This document shows positions 6,686 to 7,277 of a stretch of 7,277 bases of DNA, piece by piece. The notes beneath the pieces were generated by a model. It made no database searches, was not told the origin of the DNA, and worked only from the letters and a program-made list of their open reading frames with translations. Numbering within the stretch: position 1 is the stretch's first letter; each line of letters opens with the position of its first letter. The DNA comes from CAVWDI01 sp046259385 (GTDB taxonomy: Bacteria > Chloroflexota > Anaerolineae > Anaerolineales > UBA4823), in contig JBJYWI010000270.1 of the NCBI GenBank assembly GCA_046259385.1, positions 1-7,277 of the forward strand, given 5' to 3'. Made by a program: the position numbers and the translations under genes.

Positions 6686-7277
6686 TTAATTAATTATCAA
6701 AGGCAACCAAATTTTGTTAGTTGAAGTATAAATTGGTACTATACTTACATCTCCGAAAGTAACATCAGCATTATACGCAAGCAACAGAAGCGATCCATTT
6801 AGTGGTGAATTTGAATTGGTGCGGGTCCTATCCCAATCATCAGGTTCGACCTCCTCTCCTGGCTCCCATATCTTAACCCTATATGTTGTGTCAGTTCCTG
6901 TGGTTTCCACCCGCATCTTAATCATATACAAGACATCAGGCTCCCAAATGAAGTATATTGTCCCTCCATTGAAAAACCCAAATTCATTATTCGTTACCCA
7001 TCCAATATCACCAAGTGGTAACCAGCCACATTTTGGTTGGTCACAGATAACTGGATCGTCAGTATGCCCATCCCAGCGAACTAGCACACCAACCCCATAA
7101 TACTGCGAAGTTGTTGAGTGAATTGTTATAGGAACTGTTACCTCATAATCTCTCCAGGTGCGGTCACCTATAGCTACCAGTCGGTCATAACCCGGCTCAA
7201 CTGTGCGGAGGCCAGCGGGGGTGATTGTCCATTTTCCATCTACAACTTGAGCGACATTCTGGATTTCTTCATCATTT
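6686..7277 (-). CDS. Partial extracellular protein, C-terminal LamG/concanavalin A-like domain with hydrophobic tail
   Basis: The frame is open from the right edge and ends in TAA at 6688-6686, giving the last 196 residues of a longer protein. A possible GTG at 7087-7085 lies inside the domain, because homogeneous protein-like sequence continues upstream of it, so it is not the real start. Seen: alternating beta-strand-like segments typical of a LamG/concanavalin A-like jelly roll, including DRTWRDYEVTVPITI, GVGVLVRWDGH, YMIKMRVETTG, YRVKIWEPGEEVEPDDW, and the closing strand pair GSLLLLAYNADVTFGDVSI. A CDQPKC pair in one loop could form a disulfide, fitting an exported protein. The last residues, IWLPLIIN, form a short hydrophobic tail. 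Such domains bind or cleave carbohydrates in many secreted proteins, but no catalytic residues can be identified here. It reads toward the operon, separated by 180 bp, and may belong to a separate unit. No signal peptide is visible because the N-terminus is missing. Confidence 0.7.
   Translation of the reverse strand, partial: NDEEIQNVAQVVDGKWTITPAGLRTVEPGYDRLVAIGDRTWRDYEVTVPITIHSTTSQYYGVGVLVRWDGHTDDPVICDQPKCGWLPLGDIGWVTNNEFGFFNGGTIYFIWEPDVLYMIKMRVETTGTDTTYRVKIWEPGEEVEPDDWDRTRTNSNSPLNGSLLLLAYNADVTFGDVSIVPIYTSTNKIWLPLIIN

Noticed and set aside
7085..7087. GTG as the true start of the right-hand gene
   Set aside because: The frame stays open for 63 more codons to the window edge with the same beta-strand pattern, so the GTG is internal.
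6816..7100. Plus-strand open frame of 94 codons
   Set aside because: It is antisense to the LamG-like domain. The minus-strand frame has a coherent beta-strand pattern and continues to the window edge.

Overview
The window is a piece of a cell-surface polysaccharide (O-antigen, capsule or exopolysaccharide) biosynthesis locus from an AT-rich bacterium, most likely an uncultured one: a run of 10 Ns shows that the sequence is a scaffold. All supported genes lie on the minus strand, so the biological order runs from high to low coordinates. The taxonomic hint is weak. The secreted protein at the right edge ends in a hydrophobic 'WLPLI'-type tail, which I associate from memory with extracellular proteins of Chloroflexota (Anaerolineae). 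Nothing else fixes the phylum.

Layout in transcription order. (1) 7277-6686: the C-terminal 196 residues of a large extracellular protein with a concanavalin A/LamG-like beta-sandwich, cut by the window edge. (2) 6685-6506: a 180-bp AT-rich spacer with a candidate promoter. (3) 6505-5138: a family 4 (GT-B) glycosyltransferase interrupted by the 10-N gap and carrying a suspicious 44-codon insertion. (4) 5071-4097: a family 2 (GT-A) glycosyltransferase. (5) 4100-3378: an RfbF-type glucose-1-phosphate cytidylyltransferase, shorter than usual. (6) 3374-2328: an extended SDR acting on a nucleotide sugar. (7) 2327-1077: a TylCIII/NovU/TcaB9-type sugar C-methyltransferase. (8) 1000-1: a second, divergent methyltransferase of the same architecture, cut by the left edge.

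Genes 4 to 7 are tightly packed (ATGA overlap, 3-nt gap, 0-nt gap) and almost certainly form one operon; genes 3 and 8 are separated from them by 66 and 76 bp. The working model is that RfbF activates glucose-1-phosphate to CDP-glucose, the SDR and one or both methyltransferases convert it to a C-methyl-branched deoxysugar, and the two glycosyltransferases build it into a surface glycan. The CDP-glucose 4,6-dehydratase (RfbG) normally needed between RfbF and a ketosugar C-methyltransferase is not in the window, and the SDR present lacks the Asp-Glu pair of 4,6-dehydratases. The exact sugar is therefore open.

The most useful second looks are the insertion, gap and direct repeat in the GT4 gene, the unassigned branched-sugar cassette with its shortened RfbF and paired methyltransferases, and the same-frame TAA/TTG junction between the SDR and the C-methyltransferase. 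I found no RNA genes, mobile elements or CRISPR arrays.
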